This document shows positions 26,060 to 39,781 of a DNA stretch of 64,000 nt, piece after piece. Under the pieces are notes generated by a model. The model was not told the origin of the DNA. It worked only from the letters and a program-made list of their open reading frames with translations, and made no database searches. The number at the start of each line of letters is the position of its first letter. Position 1 is the stretch's first letter. The DNA lies in NCBI RefSeq assembly GCF_030704535.1, contig NC_081822.1:10595001-10659000 (forward strand), given 5' to 3'. The position numbers and the translations under genes are program-made. Origin of the DNA: Vitis vinifera (taxonomy: Eukaryota > Streptophyta > Magnoliopsida > Vitales > Vitaceae).

Positions 26060-27819
26060 CTCCCAAAGACTCCAGTGGTCTCTTTAAGACAGGATTAAAT
26101 CAAGTAGAGAAGAGAACACCATTACATAGGAAAAGATGGGAAACCCAAAAAAGAACCCACCAATTGACTACAAAAATTGAATTATAAAAAAAAAAATTGA
26201 AATAGTTGACTACCGCCAATCAGACGATAAGATCTATACAAATTTTCCACTGAATCGAGAATAAACAATCATTTGCAGCTAAGTAAAGAAAAACCCATCA
26301 AGCTTCCCTTCGATATTAAGGAAATTTCAGGTGCCCAGATTGGTAAACTCACAAAACTAGAGCTTCAGTCGAGCACTTGGTTTTTGGAACTGGTATAGTA
26401 TAGTATAGCTATCATCTACCTAATTCAACTTTTTTTTGAGAAAAAAAAAATACAAAATGAATGGCAAAATAAGAAAGAAATGGATTCAGCAGCCTTGTTT
26501 GTTGTGATAACAATAAAATTTTACAACGGAAAACGAAAAAGATTCACACAGTTTAGCTACCATAAATATCGCATTCTATGGCATGGCTTTTCTTTCGTTA
26601 CTTTTGACTCAAGAGTGAGACGAAATTGGAGACAGAGGAGGGGTTATTCAAGGAGCAATGTGATGAGTGCGATTTGAAAGAGGTCGAGCATGACATGTGC
26701 TGCTCCACCCAATACGCAATCAGCTCCACATATGTAAGAAATAAACAGAATTTGTATCGGTCGTCAGATTTTCTTCCACTTCGCCCGTTTGCTTTACCGG
26801 AAAAATAGTTTTGGCAGGAAAAAGGATCAATCAGTCATGCGTGAGTGTGGGTCGATGTAATTAAGAATGTTTTTTACATTGAGAGGGAAGAACTCCCTAA
26901 CTTCGCGGGATAGATACTTTTAGGTATAAGAAAATAAGCTCTTATCTGTATTCCTTTACGAGTGATTAAAGCCACTTAATTTTCCTTTACTATTCGTTTC
27001 TGATTTTAAAAAGTTGACAAGGTGTTTTAAGTCTCCTTAAAAACCCGATGCCAAAATATTAACTTTTAAAAAACATTATTGATATTATAAAAAATTTATT
27101 AAATATAAAAAAAAAACTTCATGCATAAGCCAAGACCAAGCTTTTGCGTAAGTCGAGATAGAACTTTTACAAGAAACAACATTTTTCGTGATTTATATTA
27201 AATCAGAGTTTTTAATGAGCTTAAAAAGCAGTTGTTGAATACTCAAAAAAGTTCATCCTAATGGGACCAAAGTCCATTCCATGGATTTTTCAACTGGGAC
27301 CAAAGTCCATTCCATGGATTTTTCAACTTTCTTATCTTGTATCTTGTTGCTTCCAGGAGCAAATATTCATTGTGATCGAATTTCATCCATATTTTCTTTT
27401 GTCCTCCACATTTTTTGAAAATTATTCTCAAAAAACAAATTTCTAGAAGAGTCTTCAAAAATGTTTTCATATTCATTTTTTGTAATAAAAAACAGCTGTT
27501 TCAGAGAACTTAACAAACAGGCCAGTAATTTCTACTTCTTCTCCAACAGGCCAGAGAACACATATATTAGTACAAGTCGATCAACAATAAAACATACATT
27601 AATACACATCAACCTCAACATAGACCTCAATGCATGGGGTTCATTCTGCTAACTATCACAAAACAATATTTAGAGCAGTCTATCTAGTTTTCTTGTTAGG
27701 CATACAACTTCCTCCCTAGTCTTCCTAAAGTGACCAAGCCCGGCCTTCTAGCTATCTTATGCAATATTCACTTCTTTTAAGCTTGATAATCAGACAAGGA
27801 ACAAAGAAAACAACACAAC
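26060..27819. other. Intergenic DNA upstream of PMT gene and downstream of CNNM gene
   Basis: The first few hundred bases should be 5' UTR and promoter of the PMT gene on the minus strand; TAGTATAGTATAG near 26395 is a small tandem repeat. The rest is AT-rich with no supported gene, apart from the 33-bp duplication at 27263-27328. Confidence 0.5.
27263..27328. repeat. Perfect 33-bp tandem duplication
   Basis: Two identical copies, 27263-27295 and 27296-27328, each beginning GGGACCAAAGTCCATTCC. Identity without a single change points to a recent event. Confidence 0.95.
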
Positions 27820-28983
27820 TTAACAGTCTCTTAACAGATCCTCTCCAGATGCTTTATGTGTTGTAATGGACGAGCCTGATTTTGAAGTATTGGAAGAGAT
27901 TGAGAGGGTTGGTGTGGGACCTGGAGGTTCCAGGCATGGAGAAGTGGGAGAATTTTGAGCAGGGTTGAGGCCTGTTGACGCTGGCAGTGTAGGGGTAAGC
28001 ATGCCAGCAATGGATGACACCTTGGTAGAAGGCTGTGGTAGGTTTGAGTTGGGATCCTTTTCCTGAGATGATGCATGCATGTTGACCTTTATCCTGCATA
28101 TACAAAATATATTCAGCCATATTCATTTCCAAGTTCATGGACTGAGTTCTTTCCTCATTCCATTCACAGCAAGCCATAGGTGGCCTGGTCTCTGCCTTCA
28201 TTTTCATAAAAATCTGTGAATCTCACACTGCCATGATGTACCATGCAGTGATTAGGCTTTTGAAAGAACAGGATCACCACTAACCAACCTAGTTTATCTT
28301 TCAATCACAAAAGCTAAAATAAGAGTTCCCAAAAGAGTGGCAGAGACTGCAAATTTGTATAACAATCTAGTCATAAGCTTCAAAAAATAGAACCGAATGA
28401 AAGAGGTAACAAGGTACTGGGACTTTACCTGTTGTGGATATTTACATATTCATCAGTTTCATCCAATATCTCTTCCTGACAAAAAATGGACAGTTGAGAA
28501 CTGGGATCAGCAATTACAGTTAAAAAACGATAGAAGGAAATAGCAGGTTTTATCTTATGCAAAGTTTTTAAAACAAATAAAAGGTCCAACTGGAAAAAGG
28601 GAAAATTCCAGTCTTGGCCAATTTCAACCCCTATAACCATCACATCAAGCATAATAAAAACCAAAAATGGAAAAAAAAATAATAATAAAGATATGAAAAG
28701 ATTACAAGGTTTAGAAGTACAAGGAAAATTATCTCCTAAGTACATGTACACTTTGAAACTCCCGATTCTGTGTTTCACTAAGCAGGGTGAATGGAGGGAG
28801 GGAGACAGAGACAACTCTAAACAAAACAAGTCAACACAAACCACCGATCCTGTCAAGAAGGCAACACCAACTGATACCCCCGTCATAATGCCATCCACAT
28901 CTTTTGAACATGCCAACATTTTTTGTTTTGTCATTTTTCATGTACCCTTCAAGTAAATCAATTTTGAAGAGTTCAGTCAATGC

Positions 28984-29023
<40 letters not shown>

Positions 29024-32000
29024 TGTAAACATCAACGAACCACCAGAGAGAGAGATTCCGTTATTCATGCACCCTTAAAGTAAATTGACTTTGAAGAATT
29101 GGGTTACCATAGCCATCATCATAGCAAAGGGGAAAATAGACATGTATCAGTATGATAATAATATAGTAATGATATGCATCTGGGAAGGTGTGAAAGAAAA
29201 ACCAGAGCCTGTTTGCTACAATGAAAGAAACAAGAAATATAAATGCTCTCATTTTCAGTATGAAAACAACTAACATGCTAAAAAAATTATTGCTTGGTAC
29301 GTCTCAAAACACCAACATTTTTTTTTTTTAATATTTCCAAAACCAGAAAGCAAGTCCCATTCTAGATACCAAAGAAGCTCCATGTTTTCCTTTCTTATTT
29401 GTGTCTGGGAAGCAAAGTTCTCATTTTTCTGGTGTACCTGAAGAAGTTCTTCAATGACATCTTCCATAGTAATTACACCAACAGCAACTTCATTCGGTGG
29501 GAACTCAGGAAGGGGAGCATTCTCAACATCCAAAATGCAAAATGAACAACCCCTATGTCGCTTCTTAAAGACAGGAACAGAAGGATTTTTCTTTTGCTGT
29601 TGATCTGCATCATTCTTGGCTACAGCTGTGCCAGCATCATGCAATTCCTGTTTAACTCCTAGATTATGAGTCACTGCAGTAGCTCCCACCTCATCCTGCT
29701 CTGAAAATTGCAATTAAATCAGTGACATATTTCGAAGGAGAGCAGATCGAGTAAGCCAAAAGAGCCCAAATTTAAAAGAAACCATGAATACCAAAAATGT
29801 GAATCAAAAAGTAAATCAAAAGATTAAAAGATGGGAGTAAAGATGAAGTCACTAGGATAATAGGATCAAACTCAGGATTTGATTATTCCATAAATTAATT
29901 GGGAAAAAAATAATAAGAGAAATCAGGTTGTCTGATCATGAAGAAAAAGCCAAGAATATGAGGAAATATTTTCAATGATTCATGGATTCTAGAATCATAT
30001 GGGATAAATTCGGAATGTTGAATTATATAGTAAATTCTTCTAATTAAGTACTAATATTGAGGTTTACTTATTAAATTACAAATTGCACGGTACAATTCAA
30101 GCCAACCTAAACTCTGAGAAAGCTGATGTTATACAGAGGAAAAGTTACTATATTCTTATATTGTTGCTTGATACATCCTCACCTCTTTTCATAGACACCT
30201 GAAGTGCACCATCTTTTGTTTTATTTTGTGCCTCTTTTGTCTCATTCAGATCCTTAAATACAACAGCAATGTGACTGTGGCCCTTCTGAAATTCATTTAG
30301 AATATCATAAAGAGGCATGTTTTCAGAAACCCTGAAGAATGAACAGAAAGTTAAACAAGAATAAATGAGCTCATGCCTAGCAGCAAAGAATAGATCATAG
30401 GCTACCATGTTCATCCTCATCTAATAAGAACAATAAAAGAATTTAGGCAATATCCCACCTAGGTATTTTTCTTATGACCATTTTTCTTAGAGGAACAGCA
30501 TCGTCTGGATCAACCATTAAAAGATTTTTAACCTGCAATGTTGAAAACCAAAGAAATAAGTTCAGGTAGAAACCATGAAGACAAGAAAAAAATATATTCT
30601 ACATTATTCTGTTTAAATGATAAAAAGCACAAGGTGTTAACAAAGATTAAATCTTCATTTCAGAGAGAAGGTTGGGTCTGTTGAATATGCTTTTAATCGG
30701 GATTTGGTAGGCATGGACAAGATCTAGTATGTTAAATCAATCTAAACTTTGCAATGGTATAGAGAAATTAATGTATGAAATTCAAACCACCTCAGAATAA
30801 CCTAATCCACATTGAACTTGGGCAGACAAGTTCTGTTGTGTAGTTTCACTTGATCAAGGACCCTATATATCATCAATGTTATTGCCAGGAATCCACGGGT
30901 ATATTTGTCTCTCTACCAACCTAGGACAATCTTCCTACTCAATCCAGGCTTGGGAACACATGTAGAAAAAATTTCAACATCCTAAACATGACATAGGAAT
31001 GATTAAGATTCATAGTACAATAATTACCTTTTAATTCATAGACTAAACAGAATGGCCAACCTAAGATTTCGAGCTTTAAAACCACAATCATGGCTTATCA
31101 TGCATATAAATAAGAGTCACATAACAGTATTAATTTGCACATCCCAGAAGAAACACTAGTTCAGTTTAAATTACCCAAAAGAAAAAATCATCCAATAAAG
31201 CCTAAAAAGGGGTTCTCCTGTAAGAAAATCAACTGACAAGAAATATAGAATATAAGATAACACACAAACACGAAAGTCTTTCCTGCTAAAATAGTTCCTG
31301 AAAACTTTTCAGGAAAGTGGCCATCCACAAAAACCTTCAATAGATGACTTCTACAGACCGAATTGAAAACAAACAGGAGAAATCAAGACATGAAACATCG
31401 TATGCTATCATAATAGAGGAAAAATACATCCTGAGTCCTTGCTATCAACAATCCAAAAACCACAACCTCATGTGCCAATAGAAAAAGAAATTACCAGGAT
31501 AAGTCCAATTATATTTGTTGGTTTTCCAGCATAAACTGGAACTCTACTATGCCCAATTGTCATTATTGCATTCAAAGTCTCCCTGAGAGAGAACAATATA
31601 AACATAAGAATGACATGGAAACATAATGCTAATTGATAAATTGATCAAGAATTTATAAACCCACAAAGTAAGAGTTCCATCCAGATCAAGGGAAAATGCC
31701 TTCGATATGGGAGTCATGGCATCTTTGGCAGTCTTTTCAGTTAACTCGAGTGCCCCAGCAATAATAGTAGTCTCATCATGTGTTAGGTCCCCTCCTTTCC
31801 CAGCCTATTCAACCAAAAACTAGAAATGATGTATATGCTCCCAAATTAATCTCAAGGACAAGAGAAAAAGGTTACATAGATAAGGGCAGAATTTCCCTGA
31901 CATAAGCCGCATATAGAAAATTGCAAGCAGGAGGTAGCTTCAAATGTGAAGAAGACAAAAATAAAATGAAAACTAAATGCACAAACTTAACATCTGGGGC

Positions 32001-33247
32001 TCTAAATTGAATAAGATACCTCATTGCCATGAAAATCCACAAATGTTTTAAGCTCTGCTCTTCTTAAAAGGGCAGCATGTCCCTTGCCCAACATCCAATC
32101 GAGAACCTGCATACAGCATAAAAGAGTGAAAACGTCTAAAAACTCAGACTAAAACAAGTAAAAACATATGCTTCCCAACTAGCCCCATCGGAGCCCTGGT
32201 GCCAAAGCTAACTTCAGTCACATATAAGTCACATATAAACCCTGCCACTTGCAGAAAACACAGCTCGCAATTTACCTTGCTAATTGGATAAGCAATGGGG
32301 TAGAATAACAAAAGAAGGACCCGGACAAAGGGTGCCATTGTTGCTCCTACAGTCATGCCATATCTGGTACAGAGAGCTTGTGGCAATATCTGTAATCCAA
32401 CAAGAAATTACAATTCAGAAGCATAAGAAGCCATATACCATCTAAACCAAACTATGCCAGCTTTTTAATTTTTGGGATCAATTTGTAGACAAATCACCTC
32501 GCCAAACATGAGAATGAGAGTGACTGATATCAGAATTGCAGCCCATGGAGGTACCAGCTTGTCCAAGAAGATGGGAAGAGACTACAATTGAGAAAAATAA
32601 AAATAAAATGAAATGAAAAAATCAAGGGTAAACAACCATAAGTTCTGTTCGATGCACCAGAAAGATAGAATCAAGCCAACCGAGCTGAATGTTGACAAAC
32701 CTCCATAGCTAAAGAATTGCCGATAAGAAGTGTACAAAGCAGAAGATGCTGATTCTTTACCACCGGAAATATTTTTGCTGCCAAAACCCATAACAATTCA
32801 ATTACTACAACAAACAGACAACCCCAACATGTCATTCCTCGGTTATGCAGCGGCAGATTGACATCTTCAGCTCATGATTGAAAATTAATTTGTTGAAGAT
32901 AGGCAATAAAAATTTCAAATTCCACCAAGTGGATGACATTAGGTCCTATTGTCCACTATTTCCCACTTTCCCACAATATTATCGGTGGCATCAAACCTCC
33001 GAGTCAGACCCAGAAATCAAAAGTACATATTCAATTCAGAGTAAGAGGGGGAGAGAGACGTGTGTTTACCGGCGTGGATGCGATCCTGAGGGCGGCCCGA
33101 CTTGATGAGGACTTCGAGGTCGACGAGACCCAGAGACATGAGTCCCAGGGTGAGTCCAGCCATGAGACCCGCAAACCCCACCAATCCCACGATTATCACC
33201 ACATATATGAAGAACTTGGTTCCACAGCATGCCACGTCTGCTGCCAT
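27820..33247 (-). CDS. CNNM-type DUF21 + CBS-domain membrane protein, 524 aa
   Basis: Twelve exons, all in phase: 33070-33247, 32701-32777, 32498-32581, 32276-32389, 32020-32106, 31665-31804, 31495-31582, 30459-30532, 30183-30331, 29438-29700, 28429-28475 and 27820-28093. The N-terminal DUF21 domain (about 1-180) has several membrane spans, beginning [20 protein letters not shown] with the family signature [20 protein letters not shown] pair follows (about 200-400; [73 protein letters not shown]). The C-terminal tail is Ser/Pro-rich and likely disordered. The family is related to bacterial CorC/MpfA and animal CNNM proteins, tied to magnesium homeostasis; the CBS pair probably senses nucleotide. 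Transport activity in plants is inferred. Resembles 'DUF21 domain-containing protein At1g47330' (from memory). Confidence 0.93.
28988..29020. repeat. GA microsatellite in CNNM intron
   Basis: An uninterrupted AG/GA run of about 33 bp between exons 28429-28475 and 29438-29700. It is a likely length-polymorphic marker. Confidence 0.95.
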
Positions 33248-35672
33248 CTTTCTCTCTTTCTCTCTTTCTGTCTCTTCTCACTTCAATTTCCTGGATTTGA
33301 TCGGAGCCATATTCGCCTCTGCTCTTCCAACATCTTCACAGAGTTTGTCTTGCGTGTATTCGCTCATACCCAACCCCACGCGAATCCAGTGCTTAGAGGG
33401 CCACCTGACAGATCATCCATAGTGCGGTGGGAAGCTGTTCCAGTTGCATCACTAAAAATGGAGTAGCGCGTCAAGTGTGTGGGCCAAGCAGCTGTGACGG
33501 CGGGTGGAGTCGAGTAAAGCGTATTAAATTATTAATAAACGCAACATCTCCATCTCTGTTTCTGCCGAGTAGGCTTCGCTTTCTACCGCGGAGGCCCCAC
33601 CTCCCCCAAAAATCTGTCCTCCGTTAAACAATAAACCTAGCTGTGTGCATGATTGGGTGGGTTCGGTACTTAGTAAAATCACGTATACACAATTGTCGGG
33701 GTTGAGCTACGTGCATGATGGGGTGGGTTCGGTTTTAGTAAAATCACGTATACACAATTGTAGGGATCACAAAATATTGATATGACACGAACCCACCACG
33801 TTCTTTTACCATTAAGCATAAATAGATTGAAATCAAATTTCGTCTTCATCTACATAATTATGTTATCTATTTAATAATTTAATAACATTTAAATTTATAT
33901 TTTAATATAATTATTTTTTTATTTGGATTGAACTATATAAATTTTGATATGATATGAACAAAATCCATCAATATAAATTATCATTTTATGGGATTAATTT
34001 TAATATTATTTATAATTATATTATTATAGAACTAGATTTGATGGAATCTCTGATTTTAAAAATTGAAATATATTTAGGAAATTAAGAGGATTTAATGTAT
34101 GAATAATTTAAGAAACTCTTTTCTCTTTCAAGGATATTAAAATCAAATTGAATTGATTGAATTCATTTTATGTATTAAATATCAAGGTTTTGATTTCAAG
34201 CTTTGAAACTTGAATATGCCATATAAGCACTTTCTTGTTAATAGTGAACAAATAATTCCTAGTGCTTTGCATTGCCATAAGACGGAGAAACAGCATCCCT
34301 CGTAATGCACCACTCAACTCCATTAGCATTTATCCATGGAGGTATAGAAGATGCTCCTGAAGTGAACCGTGGTCCGTGAACACATGCTTAATGCTTTTCG
34401 GTAAATAGCTGGGCGTGGAAAAGTCCACTTTTCAATAAATTGCATTTGTACGTTGTTGGGTACAGGCTGGAAATTTTGAAGAAGAATTCTCATCTTATAA
34501 TGCACGTGGCCTACGTGTTGATCTCAGTGTGAGGTTTCTGACTTGCCACGTTTGGATGGCAGCCATCAACGTGCGTCACGGGCGGAGCTCCAACGGTCAA
34601 TGTGAGGAATGTCTATGCAAAGCATGTTTCAGGCACTTGCAGGCCTCTCGCACCGTTTTTCTCGATAATGTACAAAAAAGCCAAAAGAACTCCTGCTCCA
34701 TTCTAATTAGACGAACCTTTGGAGTTTGGACCAAAATAATTACTAATACAAAAAAAAAAATTTGTAAAATTATTTTGCAATTTTAAATTATTTATCATAA
34801 TATTCTATAAAAAATTAAAAACACTTAAAATTTGTTTTAAAAAGAATAATCCATTCTATAATAAAATCTCTACAAAAACATTATTTTTGAGATAGTTATT
34901 TATTGGCTTCATATGATTTAAAATAATCTATTTAATAAAAATCTTTGAGTATCTGGATGATATAATTTCTTTTTAAATGGACACAATTGTATTACTAATT
35001 TTAAATTTAAATTTAAAATCATAATTAGTGACTACTATTTTAAAGCTTAAAAATTAGTTTATCAGGCAATCTAGTTTGTGGATTTTTTAATTTTTTTTAA
35101 ATGGATTATATCAATTGAAAACTCTGGCTTCATTACCATTCAGTACCCAAAGGCCACAGCTGAAGTTGATCTCAACCAGAGAGAGGCCACACCACCCCGT
35201 CCATCCAAAAGCCTTTCATCCAGTTGTATTGAATTTAAAGATGTAAGTATCCCGGCCTATAACCTTCATGTATCCAAAAGACAAAAAGGGTACTTGATGA
35301 TAACTGACAAGCAAACGTACTCCGACTCCGTCATTTCGAAAGGTGGGAGCCACCCCACCTCCATCAAAGGGCTTTCCGAGTCGGAGCCATAAATTGTTAT
35401 TTATTTACCCTAAAAAGGGTCGGAACAGGGGAAAGGGCCAGTATATGAGTAAGTGGTTGTCGTGGACAGCCCATTACCTTCCTTTTCATCAACGAAGAAA
35501 ACGGGATGCGATAGAGTTGTTTTCTTGAGCGTTGGTTTGTGTGTGGCTCTCTTTCCTTATCTCCACCTACAATCACTTCCTTCTCCTAGACACCCTTTTC
35601 GCTATATATTGCATGCATTATCTCTTCCATTTCCTTCTACTGATCTTGAGGAATTTTCTGCAACTCGGAGAT
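33248..35672. other. Divergent intergenic region between CNNM and methyltransferase genes
   Basis: The two genes are transcribed away from each other. The left 200-300 bp is C/T-rich on the plus strand and should hold the CNNM 5' UTR. The centre (33800-35100) is AT-rich without features. A TATA-like CTATATAT near 35602 lies about 70 bp upstream of the methyltransferase ATG. No gene is supported in between. Confidence 0.5.
33645..33765. repeat. Tandem duplication, about 66-bp period
   Basis: Copies 33645-33701 and 33711-33765 share GTGCATGAT, GGGTGGGTTCGGT and TAGTAAAATCACGTATACAC with small differences. They lie about 400 bp upstream of the CNNM ATG on its promoter side. Confidence 0.9.
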
Positions 35673-37501
35673 ATGTCAGATAAGGAAAACGGCCCTCCCG
35701 AAGGCTCGGCATGGGCAGAGCTAAAGCTCCCAGACTTACTATTTACTGACACTATTAGAGAACTTCATGCGGCCATAGGAAAAGAGTGGGATTCCCTCCA
35801 ACAATCAGCATGCCAGACTGCAGCTGGAAGGGCGATGTGGAAGCATGTGGTCCATGATCCGGTGGCAGGGTTACTGGCGGGAGAGACACACCTAAAAAGC
35901 TTTTATGATAAGATAAATAAAGATCGACTCAACAATGCCCGAGAAATCTCCGGAGTGATACTTGCAGTCCGGACACTCTGGTTTGATTCCAAACTTGAAG
36001 CAGCCCTCAGTTCCTTCAATGGTGGTGAAGCGCAGGTGGTTCTCCTTGGTGCAGGTTGGTGCTTGCTCTACCCCAATTCTCTTCTGGCATTTTGGTGCCT
36101 ATCATCTTGTATTAATACCAGCAGGAAGAGGTCTAAAAGCTTGCATATTTTGTATACATTTTGCGTCTTCTCAATGTATAGCAGCCCAAAAATTACTGAC
36201 TAACCTCTCCCTTGGATGACTGGATGACTAGTTAACTGCTTTGCCATAAGGTAAGTTGCCCATTCAATTCTTTCTAGTGTTGATGGGGAAGTACAGATTT
36301 GAGGACTTCCGGAAGTGCCTTGTCCTGCCCTGAGAGTCATATTCAATAATTGGTATATAATAGGATGACTACATTAATCAACCATAGTCCATCCGGGCAG
36401 GACTTGAAGGGGCATACCCCTTTCCCTTGGTTACATGACCTCGTTCATGAGCACACGACTGCACCAAAGAATATAAACTACTATGCCCTCTTTCAGTTGG
36501 AAAAGCAAACTGTACGAGTCACCAACAACCCATGCCTTTTGGCAAAATGAGCAGATCACCACTCCATATGCTGTTCTGGCTCATTGAGAGTAAAATGAAT
36601 TGAAGCACGAGACCTCTGATTATAGAACCTTAACAATGAAAAGGGATTTATATGCACCAAAGGAACCCAAGATGGTTTCAATCTAACGAACAAAAGCAAC
36701 TTTTGGGTCATGGTATCATCCAAAGTGAGGGGATAGTAAACATTTCCAGTCAAATCTCTAGTTTTGCTCAATAGGATTCAGTTGCATTCATTATTTCTTA
36801 TTTCCAAAGTTTATGAAATCTAAAGTACAATTAAAATATCAAAATCAAAACTTGAAAGAGTATTTTTCCTTTTTTTACATGTAGGAATGGATGCAAGGGC
36901 ATACCGTTTGAGCTGCCTCAAAGAAAGTGATGTTTTTGAGGTTGATTTCCCAGAGGTATTGCAGATCAAAACATCTCTCCTACAAGCAGCAATGGAACCC
37001 ACAAATGAATACCAGCATCTGAGAATGACAGCAAAATCCTTGACCAGAGTGGCAGCGGACATCAGAGAACATGACTGGGTCGAAAAGCTCCAGAAATCAG
37101 GGTTTCTGCGAGAGAAGAATACAGTGTGGGTTCTAGAAGGTATCCTCTACTACCTTTCCCATTCCCAAGCTATGCAAGTGCTGAAGATGATAGCAGATAA
37201 TTGTTGTGTTACCCACACAGTCCTCTTAGCAGATTTTATGAACAAATCATCGACCATGCTTTCCACTTCCACCTTTCACTTCTACAGTGATTGGCCAGAT
37301 CATCTACTTCCAACTTTAGGGTTTTCTGATGTCAAGCTTTCACAGATTGGTGACCCAGATGCAAATTTTGGCCTCATGCATGATCCATTAAATATGTTCA
37401 ACAAGCTCCGCAGCTTACCTAGGTCAGTTCAAACTCACCCAGATGATGGAACACCATGCCGTCGCCTGTATTTGGTGCAGGCTTCTGGTTCACCTAGGTG
37501 A
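35673..37501 (+). CDS. SAM-dependent methyltransferase, LCMT/PPM1-like superfamily, 332 aa
   Basis: Two exons in phase: 35673-36054 and 36885-37501. The SAM-binding glycine motif VVLLGAG (122-128) is split by the intron right before the last glycine. It is followed by MDARAYRL, the acidic strand FEVDFPEVLQIK, and VLEGILYYLS, which is the 'EG-YL' block of the leucine-carboxyl-methyltransferase superfamily (TIGR00027-type, bacterial-like). This is not the PP2A methyltransferase LCMT1 itself; the substrate is unknown, possibly a small metabolite. The start at MSDKENG is preferred because upstream in-frame ATGs (from 35532) encode a hydrophobic, leader-like stretch not expected in this soluble family. 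Arabidopsis At5g42760 is a remembered relative. Confidence 0.87.
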
Positions 37502-39781
37502 ACTATCCCATTGATGGACAACCATTCATAGACATAGATACTATACCTATTCAATTTCCAATTATATTGTAGCTGTGGGCATCCTTGATAGTTAGTGTTG
37601 CCTGTTGGAATACAAAACAAGTTCGAATGACATAATCACAGGACCTCTCATCTGTTTGATGATTCTCTAAGCAGGCCCAGTATCTTCTGGATTATATTTA
37701 AGTTGTGCACTAGATATTTGGTAGCATAGATTTTCCAAGGAAAATTTTCTAGTATATTTTGTTTCAGCTTCCAACTTCTATTTATGATACAGTAAACAAG
37801 GAGAAAGTTCCATGGTTATACTTTTTTTCTTTCCTCTATCTTGACCTAGTTTAGCTGGGAACAACTGAAAAAAGAAAGGGAACAGCACGTTTTACTACCT
37901 TGCATTTCAATTACCCCTCTTCTTTTCACTGCATATGCTAAGAGGTCAATTTATAGAAGAATTACTGGATGAGGAGCGTGATTCCAAGGCATACTCTTGC
38001 AGGGTTTTATTTGCCCTGCAGACAAATCATAACCTTTCATATGCCTAAAGGCAAGTAAAAAAAGAAAAGAAAAGAACAGGTGGGAAATTCAAATTGCATG
38101 ATAGTACAATCACCATTCCTAATGGTGGTTCAACTTTTTTCAAACTTTCTAAAATAGATAAAATGGATGCCATTCAGATAGCATAAGCAACTTAAAATCT
38201 GATCACATTAGGGAAGGTAACTGCATGCAGAATATGATAACCTACAGCTTAGATAACTTGGCCAGAGATGCTCAGTGAGTAAATAAATAATAAAAATAAA
38301 AAAGCTTGGTCGATATCAAATAAAACTATAAAAATTCAGTTTGTAAGTTAATCTAATAATCAATAACTGCATGGAGTTCTGGAAGACAATAGTAGAAGCT
38401 ATCCACAACTTCCAACCAAATCTGTTTCGCTCTGTTGTAGCACATTCTAGCTTTTAAGAGACATAAACCAAAGCATACAAACTTATAATTTTGCATTTGC
38501 CAACCGGGTAGTCCAGGACATCTAGGAGAATGAGGAACTAAAAATGACATCCATGAGCACAATATCAGGTATTCACAGTTGTACCTTTCTTTAACCATGC
38601 CTGAAATGCAGTCAGATGTAAGATGGAAGAATACGTGACAGTGCAACTGGCACAATGCAGCACAAGCACAAGCACATTGTCTCATTAAGACGAGTAAAAA
38701 AATTGCAGCACCACAGAAATTGCACAACATAATGGTGGGATCTACTTTTGAGTGCATCCTGTCACCAAGAGGCAGACAAAAATAGATAGGGATTCAGAGA
38801 GGATCAGGGGTTAATAATCATATAATAGCATGAAACAACATGATTTTTTTTCTTCAGCATATCTCTACCAATTATTGTATATATCAGAAGCTAAACAATC
38901 AGAATAAATGAAGCATCAGCTGGTTGTTTTGTTACTTTAGTTTTGATATTCTGCCAGAAAAGTTACAGTTAATAAACTAATTTTCATAATAAAAATCTTC
39001 AACGCTTCCCGGCTGGATATATCATTTAGTTATTGATGTCATATTACAAAAGTTGCAGGGCATTGGCTCTTGTATCTATCACCATACCATATCAGACCTA
39101 AGAAATTTTGTAAATAATCCAGAAAGCCTTTGAATTTTTAAGAAAGCTATCAAACCATGCAATCATGCTTTTGCTTTTGCTTTATTTCCATAACACCCAA
39201 AACAAAATTGAATTGACTCCATTCTAGCAGCTATGAAATTTATGAATCATACAAAATTCCAACCATGGTCTAGTGGAAACAGTTCCATCTAGTCCACATT
39301 TCCTGAAAAATGCATACAGGTTAATGTATTTACAGGGTCAACACAATGCCCACTAACGAGTGCTTATGTAGGTATGGAAGATCTAAAATCATCCAGAAAT
39401 ATGATACCAAGCTATTAGACGATATATGTATATACACAGAGAGAGAGGAGCATATCTATGCTTTTAGGCTATCCCAATAAGCATTTAAAAGAACTCCGCA
39501 CAATGTGCAAACAAGGCAAGGTCAACCATGATGACCAACAGTGATTCACTTCCCAACAGCAATGCATTAATATACCATGCACATGTAAAAGAGTGAACAG
39601 AAAAATAAAGAAATCAAATGTCAAAGATGCATGATTGAATGAAAAGATTTATACACAACAATAGTATCAAAATAGGACCTATTCCCACTGTCTTCAAGAA
39701 CCCTTTGGATAAGAGCATGTGAAAAAATATTCAAGCATAATATCCACAAATGTTTTTGTCCTGGAAGAAGGCCATAACAAA
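37502..39781. other. Convergent 3' intergenic region
   Basis: It holds the 3' UTRs of the two flanking convergent genes. A 134-residue open frame on the minus strand at 38353-38757 has no recognisable domain and looks like chance. Confidence 0.5.

Noticed and set aside
35078-35392. 104-residue plus-strand frame upstream of the methyltransferase
   Set aside because: No family match and no connection in phase to exon 35673-36054.
38353-38757. 134-residue open frame on the minus strand
   Set aside because: Composition is random (Cys-rich, no domain), there is no splice context, and it lies in a convergent 3' region.
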